From Bradyrhizobium sp. DOA9 (lineage in GTDB: Bacteria > Pseudomonadota > Alphaproteobacteria > Rhizobiales > Xanthobacteraceae), in assembly GCF_000617845.2 (NCBI RefSeq), contig NZ_DF820425.1:5400741-5464740 (forward strand): DNA of 64,000 bases. Reading direction: 5' to 3'. The position numbers and the translations under genes were made by a program. Below the pieces are notes generated by a model, which made no database searches, was not told where the DNA came from, and was given only the letters and a program-made list of their open reading frames with translations. Within the stretch, counting starts at the first letter, position 1. Every line of letters starts with the position of its first letter. Positions 17,615-25,535 of the stretch are shown here, one piece after another.

Positions 17615-18900
17615 GCGTTCCAGAGCCGGCCAGGCCCCGCTGCTTCTGCCGGGATTGTCTGGCCGACCTCGATGTGGGGGTGCGGCGCTGCTCCGCCTGC
17701 GGTTCCCCTCGCCTCGTTCGCCACCGTTCGCTCGCCGGCCTGACCATCGCCCATATCGACTGCGACGCCTTCTACGCGACGGTCGAGAAGCGCGACAATC
17801 CCGGGATCGCCGACAAGCCCGTCATCATCGGCGGCGGCAAGCGCGGCGTAGTGTCGGCGGCCTGCTACATCGCGCGCACCTATGGCGTGCGATCGGCGAT
17901 GCCGATGTTCAAGGCATTGGAAGCCTGCCCGCATGCGACCGTGATCCGCCCGGATATGGCGAAGTATGTCCGCGTCGGCCGCGAGGTGCGCGAGGCCATG
18001 CAGGCGCTGACGCCGCTGGTCGAGCCGCTCTCGATCGACGAGGCCTTTCTCGACCTCTCCGGCACCGAGCGGGTGCACGGCATGATCCCCGCAAAAGTGC
18101 TGGCGCGCTTTGCCCGCGAGGTCGAGCGCGACATCGGCATCACCGTCTCGGTCGGCCTGTCCTGCAACAAGTTCCTGGCCAAGATCGCCTCCGACCTCGA
18201 CAAGCCGCGCGGCTTTGCCGCGCTCGACCAGGAGGAAGCGCGCGTGATGCTGGCGGAAAAGCCGGTCGGCTTCATCTTCGGCGTCGGCCCCGCCACGCAG
18301 GAGCGCCTGGTGCAGCGCGGCTTCCGCATCATCGCCGATCTGCAGAAGGCCGATGAGATCGAGATGATGCGGCAGTTTCCGAGCGACGGCCGCCGGCTGT
18401 GGCGGCTCGCGCGCGGCATCGACGACCGCCGCGTCGAGCCCGACCGCGGCGCCAAGACGATCTCCAGCGAGACCACGTTCGAGACCGACATCCGCGACTT
18501 CGCGACGCTGGAGAAGATCCTGTGGCGGCTCTGCGAGAAGACGTCGTCGCGCCTGAAGAGCAGCGAGCTCGCCGGCTCCACCGTGACGCTGAAGCTGAAA
18601 ACCGCCGACTTTCGCCAGCGCACGCGCTCGCAGTCGATCGCCGCCCCGACGCAGCTCGCCGCAAAGATATTCTCGATCTGCCGCGAGATGCTGGCCAAGG
18701 AAATCGACGGCACCGCCTTTCGTCTGATGGGCGCCGGCGTCAGCGCGCTGCGCGAGGGCTCGGCGATCGACGACACCGACATGCTCGACCGCCGCGCCGC
18801 CCACGCCGAACGCGCGGTGGACAGCCTGCGTAAGAAGTTCGGCAGCGCCGCGGTGATCCGCGGCATCGCCTATAAGGGCCCGGAGAAGTCGCAGGAGTGA
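17611..18900 (+). CDS. dinB: DNA polymerase IV with N-terminal zinc ribbon
   Basis: Y-family translesion polymerase of 429 aa. Catalytic acidic residues are in HIDCDAFYATVEKRDNP (about residues 49-65) and SIDEAFLDLSG (about 139-149); SVGLSCNKFLAKIASDLDKP is the palm motif. A little-finger domain follows (about 300-415). The first 35 residues hold CFCRDC...CSACG, a four-cysteine zinc-ribbon-like extension absent from E. coli DinB but seen in alphaproteobacterial homologues. No beta-clamp motif was assigned. GTG start, overlapping DUF3572. Confidence 0.94.
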   Translation: MSVPEPARPRCFCRDCLADLDVGVRRCSACGSPRLVRHRSLAGLTIAHIDCDAFYATVEKRDNPGIADKPVIIGGGKRGVVSAACYIARTYGVRSAMPMFKALEACPHATVIRPDMAKYVRVGREVREAMQALTPLVEPLSIDEAFLDLSGTERVHGMIPAKVLARFAREVERDIGITVSVGLSCNKFLAKIASDLDKPRGFAALDQEEARVMLAEKPVGFIFGVGPATQERLVQRGFRIIADLQKADEIEMMRQFPSDGRRLWRLARGIDDRRVEPDRGAKTISSETTFETDIRDFATLEKILWRLCEKTSSRLKSSELAGSTVTLKLKTADFRQRTRSQSIAAPTQLAAKIFSICREMLAKEIDGTAFRLMGAGVSALREGSAIDDTDMLDRRAAHAERAVDSLRKKFGSAAVIRGIAYKGPEKSQE

Positions 18901-18916
18901 TCCAATCCTGCCCGAC

Positions 18917-19072
18917 TCAGTCGCGTTCGAAAATCCGTGCTCCCGGATAGGCCCGCCTGGCATACTGAACGACCAACTGCCGATCCTGAGTTTCCTGGAA
19001 CGGCGTTCGGATCTGACAAGACCCGACGATGAGGTGCCACAAGCCGTTGAGCTTTCGAATGACGACGTTCAT
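18917..19072 (-). CDS. Small hypothetical protein, 51 aa
   Basis: Short frame starting at ATG 19072 with an AGAGG ribosome-binding site seven bases upstream, encoding MNVVIRKLNGLWHLIVGSCQ and ending YARRAYPGARIFERD. It is not recognised. The good ribosome-binding site and position just inside a convergent arrangement with dinB are the only support. A longer frame on the same strand overlaps the ACT-domain gene and is not believed. Confidence 0.5.
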   Translation of the reverse strand: MNVVIRKLNGLWHLIVGSCQIRTPFQETQDRQLVVQYARRAYPGARIFERD

Positions 19073-19216
19073 TTGAGCCTCTTCGCAGTGACCCGAGTGG
19101 ACTCCAATTGTAAGAATCTCCCGCCGTCGCTCAATTGTACCAGTGTAAGGTCGGCGCATGAGAAGGATTGGAGGAGATATACAAAGGTATGTTGACCTCG
19201 GTTTGGGAGTTGCAAG

Positions 19217-19624
19217 GTGACAGCCGAACGCGATCTCGATGCGCTGCTGAGTAACATGAAGCCGGAGATCCTGGACGGCGTCTTCGCGTTTTGCTCCCTT
19301 GCGCCGGGCGCGAGCATTCCAGCCGGCATCAGCCCGATGCTGACGTTCCGCGAACGCGAAGGGACAACGCTGGTGGTGCTGCAGCAGGAGGCCGAACGTG
19401 CCGGACTTCACCACGAATGTCCCTCGCGCCTCATCACCTTGACGGTCAACTCCGCGCTCGATGCAGTGGGGTTCCTGGCTGCGGTCACAGCCCGCCTGGC
19501 CGAAGCCGGCATCAGCGTGAACGCCGTGTCGGCCTTTCATCACGATCATCTCTTCGTGCCGGTCGACCGGGCCGATGAAGCGATGGCTCTCCTGCATGAC
19601 GGGTTCATGCCGAAACGCGACTGA
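19217..19624 (+). CDS. ACT domain-containing protein (DUF2241 type)
   Basis: Protein of 135 aa starting at GTG. The N-terminal part (LLSNMKPEILDGVFAFCSLAPG) and the C-terminal ACT fold (LITLTVNSALDAVGFLAAVT...LAEAGISVNAVSAFHHDHLFVPV) match the DUF2241/ACT_7 proteins, which probably bind amino acids; their physiological role is not established. It is an isolated gene, divergent from the 51-aa frame. Confidence 0.85.
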   Translation: MTAERDLDALLSNMKPEILDGVFAFCSLAPGASIPAGISPMLTFREREGTTLVVLQQEAERAGLHHECPSRLITLTVNSALDAVGFLAAVTARLAEAGISVNAVSAFHHDHLFVPVDRADEAMALLHDGFMPKRD

Positions 19625-19630
19625 TTGCGC

Positions 19631-19661
19631 TTGATCTAGAGCACGCTCTAGCTTGTAGAGA
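19631..19661 (+). promoter_or_regulatory. MerR-type promoter with palindrome
   Basis: TTGATC (19631-19636) and TAGAGA (19656-19661) are separated by 19 bases, the over-long spacer typical of MerR-activated promoters. The spacer region contains the perfect palindrome CTAGAGC-AC-GCTCTAG (19636-19651). It lies 32 bases upstream of the SnoaL gene start, and a MerR gene is convergent immediately beyond that gene. Activation of 19693-20103 by that MerR is inferred. Confidence 0.75.
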
Positions 19662-19692
19662 GATGGCTGGCCCCGATTCAAGGAGACAGCCC

Positions 19693-20103
19693 ATGACAGC
19701 GACCGAGAACAAGAGACTCATTCAGGACATCATGGATGCGCGTGCTCGCCGCGACCCCAACCCGTTCATCGCCGCGATGGCGGATGACTTCGTCTGGCGG
19801 ATCACCGGTTCCACGGCCTGGTCCGGCGAATATGTCGGCAAGGCCGCCGTGCTGGAGCGCCTGATGAAGCCTCTCTACCGACAATTCACCGCTCCAAACC
19901 GCCTCACGACGTCCCGCATCATTGCCGAAGGCGAGTACGTCGTCGCCGAGTGCCGCGGCGACACGACGACTATTGCCGGCGAACCCTATGCCAACACCTA
20001 TTGCTTCGTCATGCGTCTGGCGGACGGAAAGCTGCGCGAGCTGACCGAGTACATGGACACCGCGCTGGTCGAGAGGGTGCTAAGGGCGCCCGACGGCCAA
20101 TGA
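19693..20103 (+). CDS. SnoaL-like / NTF2-fold protein
   Basis: Protein of 136 aa of the nuclear-transport-factor-2 cone fold (NKRLIQDIMDARARRDPNPF, DDFVWRITGSTAWSGEYVGK, ANTYCFVMRLADGKLRELTEYMDTALVE). Members include ketosteroid-isomerase-like enzymes and many of unknown role. The start was set at ATG 19693 because AAGGAGA ends eight bases before it; an ATG 30 bases earlier has no such site. It sits behind a MerR-type promoter, so it may be part of a stress or xenobiotic response. Confidence 0.85.
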   Translation: MTATENKRLIQDIMDARARRDPNPFIAAMADDFVWRITGSTAWSGEYVGKAAVLERLMKPLYRQFTAPNRLTTSRIIAEGEYVVAECRGDTTTIAGEPYANTYCFVMRLADGKLRELTEYMDTALVERVLRAPDGQ

Positions 20104-20520
20104 GGCCGGCACAGCCTTGAGGCGTCCATGCGGCGACACCGCGGGTCGTTCACCGCCGACGATCCACTCATTGTAGAATTCGACCTTGGCGTCGATGAGC
20201 GCCAAGGCCTGCGACCAACGGTGGATGTTGTCCTGCACGCGCTGCTGATGGGCTGAGAGCAGCGCGTGACGCTCGTGCAGCGTTGCTTCGCCCCGCTTCG
20301 CGAGCGCCGCATATTCGCGCATCTGCTTGACCGACATGCCAGTGCTGCGCAGGCGCTCCATCAAATCGAGCCAGCCGACGTGAAAATCGCTGTAGACGCG
20401 CCGTCCACCGCGATCCCTGGTAACGCCGGGGACCAAGCCTTGAGTTTCGTACCAACGGATGGTGTGAATGCTGCGGCCGGTACGGCTGGCGATATCTCCG
20501 ATGCGAAGCTCACGCGACAT
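20080..20520 (-). CDS. MerR-family transcriptional regulator
   Basis: Regulator of 146 aa. The N-terminal winged helix is LRIGDIASRTGRSIHTIRWY...GLVPGVTRDRGGRRVYSDFHV, followed by the long dimerisation helix (about 80-120). No cysteine cluster of metal-sensing MerR proteins is present, so an organic or redox signal is more likely. The 3' end overlaps the convergent SnoaL gene by 24 bases. Its probable site is the palindrome at 19636-19651. It lies 58 bases after the RidA gene on the same strand. Confidence 0.9.
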   Translation of the reverse strand: MSRELRIGDIASRTGRSIHTIRWYETQGLVPGVTRDRGGRRVYSDFHVGWLDLMERLRSTGMSVKQMREYAALAKRGEATLHERHALLSAHQQRVQDNIHRWSQALALIDAKVEFYNEWIVGGERPAVSPHGRLKAVPASLAVGRP

Positions 20521-20578
20521 GGTTTTCCCTCTGGTTCGAAATCGCCTCGCAAGGCTTCAATCCATCCTGCGAGTCTCC

Positions 20579-20980
20579 TTAATCCGCGACCGCGACCGCC
20601 TCGATCTCGATCAGCCATTCCGGTGCGGCAAGCGCCGAGACGCCGACGAGCGTCGAGGCCGGCGGCTCCATGCCTTCGAAGAAGGCCGAGCGGGCCTTGC
20701 CGATGATGGGCCGCAGCTCCGGCTTGTAGTTCACCACGAAGGTCGTGATCTTGACGATGTTGGAATAGCTCGCCCCCGCCGCCTTCAGCGCGAGGCCGAG
20801 ATTCTGCATCACCTGCGTCGTCTGCGCGGCGATATCGCCCTCGCCGACGATCCGCCCCTCCTCGTCGGTCGAGACCTGGCCGGAAATGTAGATCGTGCGC
20901 GCCCCCGTCGCGGTGACGACGTGGGAATAGGCTGGATTGTGATGCAGGCCGCTGGGGCGGAGATGGTCGAGCTTGGGCAT
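20579..20980 (-). CDS. RidA family protein
   Basis: Protein of 133 aa of the YjgF/YER057c/UK114 (Rid) family, which hydrolyses reactive enamine/imine intermediates. Seen are TIYISGQVSTDEEGRIVGEGDIAAQTTQVMQNLGLALK split across the central fold and a C-terminal STLVGVSALAAPEWLIEIEAVAV. The canonical RidA arginine before xxEI is replaced (STLVGVSALA...EIEAVA), so catalysis as in RidA itself is uncertain. Start chosen at ATG 20980, with GGGGAG eight bases upstream. Confidence 0.85.
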   Translation of the reverse strand: MPKLDHLRPSGLHHNPAYSHVVTATGARTIYISGQVSTDEEGRIVGEGDIAAQTTQVMQNLGLALKAAGASYSNIVKITTFVVNYKPELRPIIGKARSAFFEGMEPPASTLVGVSALAAPEWLIEIEAVAVAD

Positions 20981-21080
20981 GGGCTGGCTCCCCGAGGTTT
21001 CTGGTTGGGAAGGAGCGTAGCTGGAGAGTGAGCGGAGAGCCAGCCCGTCATTGCGAAGCGACGAAGAGGGATCTCGAAGG

Positions 21081-21163
21081 GTGGGCAAAGGCGCATTTGC
21101 GCCGTGCCCACCATCCATCAATGATTATCGGGAGAATGCGTGGGCACGCTCCGCTTTGCCCAC
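21081..21163. repeat. GTGGGCA hairpin pair
   Basis: Two hairpins with GTGGGCA / TGCCCAC ends lie close together: GTGGGCAAAGGCGC...GTGCCCAC at 21081-21111 and a second, GTGGGCACGC...TTTGCCCAC, at 21140-21163. This is a non-coding repeat cluster between the RidA and EipB genes. Confidence 0.65.
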
Positions 21164-21198
21164 CCCACGGCGCTGCTCGCGAGGAGAGAGCATGGCCC

Positions 21199-22044
21199 TC
21201 AATTACAGGGCTTGCTGTCCTTGACGTCGAACTTGCCCATGGCGCCGGAGATGACGAAATCGTTGTAGTCGAGCACCAGCTGACGCGAGACGCCGTTCTC
21301 GTAGAGCTCGAACGCCATCGCGTAGACCGGGGTCTGTTCGCCTTCCTTCTGCTGGGCGTCGCGGTCGAAATAGCTGACGGTGACGGGCCAGCGCTTCAGC
21401 GACTTCATGTGCTCGTCCGCGGTCGACGGATCGGACGAGGTGGCACGGTCGGCGGGGATCGGCTGACCGATCACGGTCAGCGTGTTGTAGACCTTCTGGC
21501 CGTCGTCGGAGCCGTCATAGACGGAGAGCTCGAGCAGAGACTTGCCTTCCTTCGCGGCGGCGATGATGCGCTGGATCTGCTCGGTCGGGAACACGATCTT
21601 GCCGTCGAGCGTGAACGTCTTCGGCGCCGGCAGCTTCAGCTTGACGTTGATGTGGTCGCCGTCGCGCTCGGCCGAACCGTCGACCCGACCGGCATCCGTC
21701 TCGTTCATGCGCGTCTCGATCTTGAAACGGTAGCTCTTGCCGGCGGCGTCCTCCCAGGAGTTGGAGCGGAGGTCGCTGAGCGTGACCTTGCCCTCGCCGC
21801 TGTCGAGCTCGGAGACCTGGCGGAATTCCGAGGTATAGCCCTCGCAGGCGTTCCCGGTGAAATTGTAGAGGATCCGGCCGCGGGCGCTGTTCACCGAATT
21901 GCTGCGCGATTTGACCAGGCTGAGGTCATAGAGCGCCTGATGCGCGAGAAACGGACCGTTGGCGGCCTGAGCCCCGCCGCCAAGGCCGACACTGGCCGCG
22001 GCGAGCGCCATCACACCAAGCGAAGTCCGTAAAAGGTGCACCAT
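21199..22044 (-). CDS. EipB-like cell envelope protein (DUF1849)
   Basis: Periplasmic protein of 281 aa with an N-terminal signal sequence (LRTSLGVMALAAASVGLGGGAQA). The mature part matches DUF1849: HQALYDLSLVKSRSNS, ARGRILYNFTGNACEGYTSEFRQVS and a C-terminal FDVKDSKPCN. Brucella EipB, the characterised member, is a conserved envelope-integrity factor with a disulfide between two conserved cysteines; the Cys in NACEGY and the Cys in SKPCN are in the right places. Start at ATG 22044 with AGGGA eight bases upstream. Confidence 0.9.
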   Translation of the reverse strand: MVHLLRTSLGVMALAAASVGLGGGAQAANGPFLAHQALYDLSLVKSRSNSVNSARGRILYNFTGNACEGYTSEFRQVSELDSGEGKVTLSDLRSNSWEDAAGKSYRFKIETRMNETDAGRVDGSAERDGDHINVKLKLPAPKTFTLDGKIVFPTEQIQRIIAAAKEGKSLLELSVYDGSDDGQKVYNTLTVIGQPIPADRATSSDPSTADEHMKSLKRWPVTVSYFDRDAQQKEGEQTPVYAMAFELYENGVSRQLVLDYNDFVISGAMGKFDVKDSKPCN

Positions 22045-22272
22045 GTCTGTTCCCTGAGGAAAGCGCAGATTCGACATTTTAATGACCGTTCCATTGCGCC
22101 GCAACTGAGGCCGTTTCACGTAAAGTTGCCCCTCCACGTTGAAGCTCGAGGCCTGCTTCAACAAAATGCGGCCCCCTCCGGTTGCTTGCATGTGGCGGCA
22201 CGATGGGCGAAACAGGGCGCGCCCGGCCGGCAGTCGCGCCGGAGCGAGGATTTTTGGACAACGAGGTCGGAC

Positions 22273-22740
22273 ATGGCGGGCACGGTCGAGCAGAAACTGG
22301 CGGAGCAAGGCATCAAGCTGCACGAGGCCCCCACCCCCGTCGCCAATTACGTGCCCTTCGTGCGCACCGGCAACCTGCTGTTCGTCTCCGGCCAGGTCTG
22401 CTTCGACCCCGCCGGCAAGCTCATTGCCAAGGGCAAGCTGGGCGCCGGCGTCTCGATCGAGGACGGCACTGCTGCCGCGCGCGGCTGCGCGGTCAACCTG
22501 CTGGCGCAGGTCAAGGCGGCACTCGGCGATCTCGACAAGGTCGTGCGCGTGGTGCGCCTTGGCGGCTTCATCAACTCGGCGCCGGACTTTTTGGACGGGC
22601 CCAAGGTGCTGAACGGCGCCTCCGACCTGATGGTTGCCGCCTTCGGCGACAAGGGCCGCCATGCCCGCACCACCGTCGGCGTCGCCTCGCTGCCCGCGGA
22701 TGCGGCGGTCGAGGTCGAAGGCGTGTTCGAGGTCGCCTGA
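22273..22740 (+). CDS. RidA family protein (YjgF-like), second
   Basis: Protein of 155 aa starting MAGTVEQKLAEQGIKLHEAP, with LLFVSGQVCFDPAGKLIAKGKLG, VNLLAQVKAALGDLDKVVRVVRLGGFINSAPDF and HARTTVGVASLPADAAVEVEGVFEVA. The ARTTVG arginine and VEVEG end match the canonical Rid active site better than the RidA-like protein at 20579-20980. This longer subgroup with the LHEAPTPVANYVP start is common in alphaproteobacteria. The GDPD gene starts six bases after its stop, so they form an operon. Confidence 0.88.
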   Translation: MAGTVEQKLAEQGIKLHEAPTPVANYVPFVRTGNLLFVSGQVCFDPAGKLIAKGKLGAGVSIEDGTAAARGCAVNLLAQVKAALGDLDKVVRVVRLGGFINSAPDFLDGPKVLNGASDLMVAAFGDKGRHARTTVGVASLPADAAVEVEGVFEVA

Positions 22741-22746
22741 CGCCAA

Positions 22747-23493
22747 ATGCGCGCTCCGGATTGGCTGACAGCCCGGCCGGTCGCCCATCGCGGCCTGCAC
22801 GACATTTCGCGCGGCATCGTCGAGAACATGCCGGGCGCGGTCCAGGCTGCGATATCGGGCAATTTTGCGATCGAGGTCGATATCCAGCTCTCGGCCGACG
22901 GCGAGGCCATGGTCCATCACGACCATGCCCTCGGTCGACTCACCGAGGCCGCCGGCGAGGTGGTCTCAAAGACCGCGGCCGAGCTCAAGGCCGTCAGGTT
23001 CAAGGACACCGACGAGCGGATGATGTCGCTCTCCGACCTCTGCGCCATGGTCGCCGGACGGGTGCCCCTGGTGATCGAGGTGAAGAGCCATTTTGGCGGG
23101 GACCGCAAGCTGGTGAAGCGGATGGCCGAGGTGCTCGCGTCCTATGACGGTCCCGCCGTCGGCATGTCGTTCGATCCCGACCAGGTGCTGGCGTTGCGCG
23201 AGCTGTTGCCCGACCGTCCGCGCGGCATCGTCGCGCAGCGGAGCTATGAGGACGAGTACTGGGCCAAGCTCACCCAGGACCAGCGCGACAGCATGCTTTA
23301 CCTGCGCCATGGCTTTCAGACCCAGCCGCATTTCGTCGCCTTCAAGGTCGACCACCTGCCGGCCCCCGCGCCCTGGATTGCCCGCAACCTGTTCGGCTGC
23401 GCCCTGCTCGGCTGGACCGTCCGCACGCCGGAGCAGCGGAGCCGGGTCGCTCGCTACGCGGACCAGATGATCTTCGAGGGGTTCGTGCCCTAG
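22747..23493 (+). CDS. Glycerophosphodiester phosphodiesterase
   Basis: GDPD-fold enzyme of 248 aa that splits glycerophosphodiesters to glycerol-3-phosphate and alcohol. The signature HRGLHD...VENMPGAVQAAI, with EVDIQLSADGEAMVHHDHALGRLT, gives the catalytic His pair and the metal-binding Glu/Asp. No signal peptide is seen, so it is cytoplasmic. It follows the RidA gene by six bases. Confidence 0.92.
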   Translation: MRAPDWLTARPVAHRGLHDISRGIVENMPGAVQAAISGNFAIEVDIQLSADGEAMVHHDHALGRLTEAAGEVVSKTAAELKAVRFKDTDERMMSLSDLCAMVAGRVPLVIEVKSHFGGDRKLVKRMAEVLASYDGPAVGMSFDPDQVLALRELLPDRPRGIVAQRSYEDEYWAKLTQDQRDSMLYLRHGFQTQPHFVAFKVDHLPAPAPWIARNLFGCALLGWTVRTPEQRSRVARYADQMIFEGFVP

Positions 23494-23540
23494 GGCTTGC
23501 CCGTGTCCCTGACAAGCTGCGACACGTGAGCGTTGCAGCG

Positions 23541-23594
23541 CAGAGCCGGGACCCATCTCTCCAGGAATCCGCTGCAACATGGGCCCCGGCTCTG
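23541..23594. repeat. Inverted repeat CAGAGCCGGGACCCAT
   Basis: Arms at 23541-23556 and 23579-23594 pair at 15 of 16 positions around a 22-base loop, with weaker pairing continuing outward. It lies between the GDPD and FemAB-like genes and overlaps the upstream extension of the latter's reading frame, which supports the downstream start used for that gene. Confidence 0.75.
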
Positions 23595-23693
23595 CAGCGC
23601 ATCGCTGAAGAAGCGCTGCGCTGCGTCCGGGGCGCGGGAGCGACCCTTCCCCACCCCTTGAAGTCGCTGCTGCAATGCACGATCTTGGGCACG

Positions 23694-24935
23694 ATGGCAT
23701 CATCGGAAATCACGCTCGAGGCCGTACCTTCGATTGGCGACGTGTCACCGGAGGATTGGGACGCCTGCGCCAATCCTGGCGGACGGTGCAATGGGGTCGG
23801 CGCTGGAACTTCACCCGCTCTTCCAGGCCATTCCCTCGGCCTCTCAAGACCCGCCTATAACCCGTTCGTCTCCCACGCCTTTCTCTCCGCGGCCGAGAAA
23901 TCGGGTTCGGCCACGATCCGAACCGGCTGGGCGCCGCGGCACCTCGTGGCCAAGCTGGAGGGCCGCGTCGCCGGAATCGTGCCCTGCTATCTGAAATCGC
24001 ACAGCCAGGGCGAATACGTCTTCGATCGCGGCTGGGCGGATGCCTATGAGCGCGCCGGCGGGCGGTACTATCCGAAGCTCCAGGTCTCGGTTCCCTTCAC
24101 GCCGGCGACCGGGCCGCGGCTGCTGGTCCGCGATGGCGTCGACCGCGAGCGCATCACCGAGGCGCTGGCGAGTGGCCTCATCGCGCTGTGCGGCGTCAGC
24201 AAGGCCTCCTCCGTCCACGTCACCTTCGCGCAGGAGTCGGAATGGAAGCTGCTCGCCGAGCTCGGCTTCCTCCAGCGCACCGACCAGCAGTTCCACTGGC
24301 ACAATGAGGGTTTTGCGTGCTTCGACGAGTTCCTGGCGACGCTGAACTCGCGCCACCGCAAATCGATCAAGCGCGAGCGGCGCGATGCACTGGCCGCCGG
24401 CATCACGATCCATTGGCTCACCGGCAAGGACATCACCGAGGATGCCTGGGACGCCTTCTTCGCATTCTACATGGAGACCGGCTCGCGCAAATGGGGCCGG
24501 CCGTATCTGACGCGCGAGTTCTTCTCGCTGATCGGCGAGACCATGAGCGAGGACGTGCTGCTGGTGATGGCCCGCCGCAACAATCGCTGGGTTGCGGGTG
24601 CGATCAACTTCATCGGCTCGGACACGCTGTTCGGCCGCAACTGGGGCGCGGTCGAGCATCACCCGTTCCTGCACTTCGAGGTCTGCTACTACCAGGCGAT
24701 CGATTTCGCGATCAAACGCGGCCTGAAGCATGTCGAGGCCGGCGCGCAGGGCGAGCACAAGATCGCGCGCGGCTACCTGCCGCGCACCACATATTCCGCC
24801 CATTTCATCGCCGATCCCGGCCTGCGCCGCGCCATCGACGATTACCTCAAGCGCGAGCGCGCCTATGTCGCGGAAGCGGGACGAGAGCTCGCCGAGCTCG
24901 GCCCGTTCCGCAAAGGGGCCGACGAGGCGCCTTGA
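23694..24935 (+). CDS. FemAB/GNAT-like acyltransferase family protein (DUF482)
   Basis: Protein of 413 aa matching the DUF482 (peptidogalycan biosynthesis-like) family with a FemAB/GNAT fold. Seen are YNPFVSHAFLSAAEKSGSA, AGIVPCYLKSHSQGEYVFDRGWADAYERAG, RHRKSIKRERRDA and VEAGAQGEHKIARGYLPRTTYSAH. Its chemical role is not established. The start is taken at ATG 23694 because the 168 bases before it, although open, are an inverted repeat. A HIT gene follows 53 bases later. Confidence 0.85.
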   Translation: MASSEITLEAVPSIGDVSPEDWDACANPGGRCNGVGAGTSPALPGHSLGLSRPAYNPFVSHAFLSAAEKSGSATIRTGWAPRHLVAKLEGRVAGIVPCYLKSHSQGEYVFDRGWADAYERAGGRYYPKLQVSVPFTPATGPRLLVRDGVDRERITEALASGLIALCGVSKASSVHVTFAQESEWKLLAELGFLQRTDQQFHWHNEGFACFDEFLATLNSRHRKSIKRERRDALAAGITIHWLTGKDITEDAWDAFFAFYMETGSRKWGRPYLTREFFSLIGETMSEDVLLVMARRNNRWVAGAINFIGSDTLFGRNWGAVEHHPFLHFEVCYYQAIDFAIKRGLKHVEAGAQGEHKIARGYLPRTTYSAHFIADPGLRRAIDDYLKRERAYVAEAGRELAELGPFRKGADEAP

Positions 24936-24988
24936 CGCCTCGCCATGGCTGGTGACAGTAAGCGCAAATCGTCCGAGGAGCCGCCGCC

Positions 24989-25417
24989 ATGACCGCCTAC
25001 GACAGCAACAACATCTTCGCAAAGATCCTGCGCGGCGAGCTGCCCTGCTACAAAGTGTACGAGGACGAGCACGTCTTCGCCTTCCTCGACATCATGCCGC
25101 GCGTGCCCGGTCACACGCTGGTGATCCCGAAGGCCCCTGCCCGCAACATCCTTGACATCAAGCCCGACGACTACGCCCACGTCGCCCGCGGCGCGCACAG
25201 GATCGCGGCCGCCGCGATGAAGGCGTTCGACGCCGACGGCATCACCGTGCAGCAATTCAACGAGCCCGCCGGCGGTCAGGTGGTGTTTCACCTGCACATG
25301 CACGTGATGCCGCGCCACGACGGCGTCGCCATGCTGCCGCCGGCGAGCCGCAAGGAAGACGACAAGGTGCTGCAAGAGCACGCGGCGAAGCTGATGGCGG
25401 CGTTGAAGGCGGGCTGA
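24989..25417 (+). CDS. HIT family protein (histidine triad hydrolase)
   Basis: Protein of 142 aa with a Hint-like fold. DSNNIFAKILRGELPCYKVYEDE is the usual N-terminus and the triad HLHMHVMPR is at about residues 96-104. Such enzymes hydrolyse nucleoside phosphoramidates or AMP-lysine-type substrates. The ATG has GGAGCC upstream. It is directly followed by a palindromic repeat that may act as a transcript end. Confidence 0.93.
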   Translation: MTAYDSNNIFAKILRGELPCYKVYEDEHVFAFLDIMPRVPGHTLVIPKAPARNILDIKPDDYAHVARGAHRIAAAAMKAFDADGITVQQFNEPAGGQVVFHLHMHVMPRHDGVAMLPPASRKEDDKVLQEHAAKLMAALKAG

Positions 25418-25429
25418 CGCCACACATTC

Positions 25430-25516
25430 CGTCATTGCGAGCGTAGCGAAGCAATCCAGAATCGCTCAACGGAGGCAGTCTGGATTGCTTCGTCGCAAGG
25501 GCTCCTCGCAATGACG
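25430..25516. repeat. Palindromic repeat, CGTCATTGCGAG family
   Basis: Outer arms CGTCATTGCGAG and CTCGCAATGACG pair perfectly over 12 bp. An inner inverted pair (GAAGCAATCCAGA / TCTGGATTGCTTC) makes a long, two-part hairpin. A second copy occurs at 58517-58600. It lies between the convergent HIT and TrmO genes. Confidence 0.9.
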
Positions 25517-25535
25517 GGGTTGGAGCGGCGCCTCC

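Noticed and set aside
18917..19681. 254-codon minus-strand frame covering the ACT gene region
   Set aside because: Only the last 51 codons have a ribosome-binding site; the rest is antisense to the ACT-domain gene.
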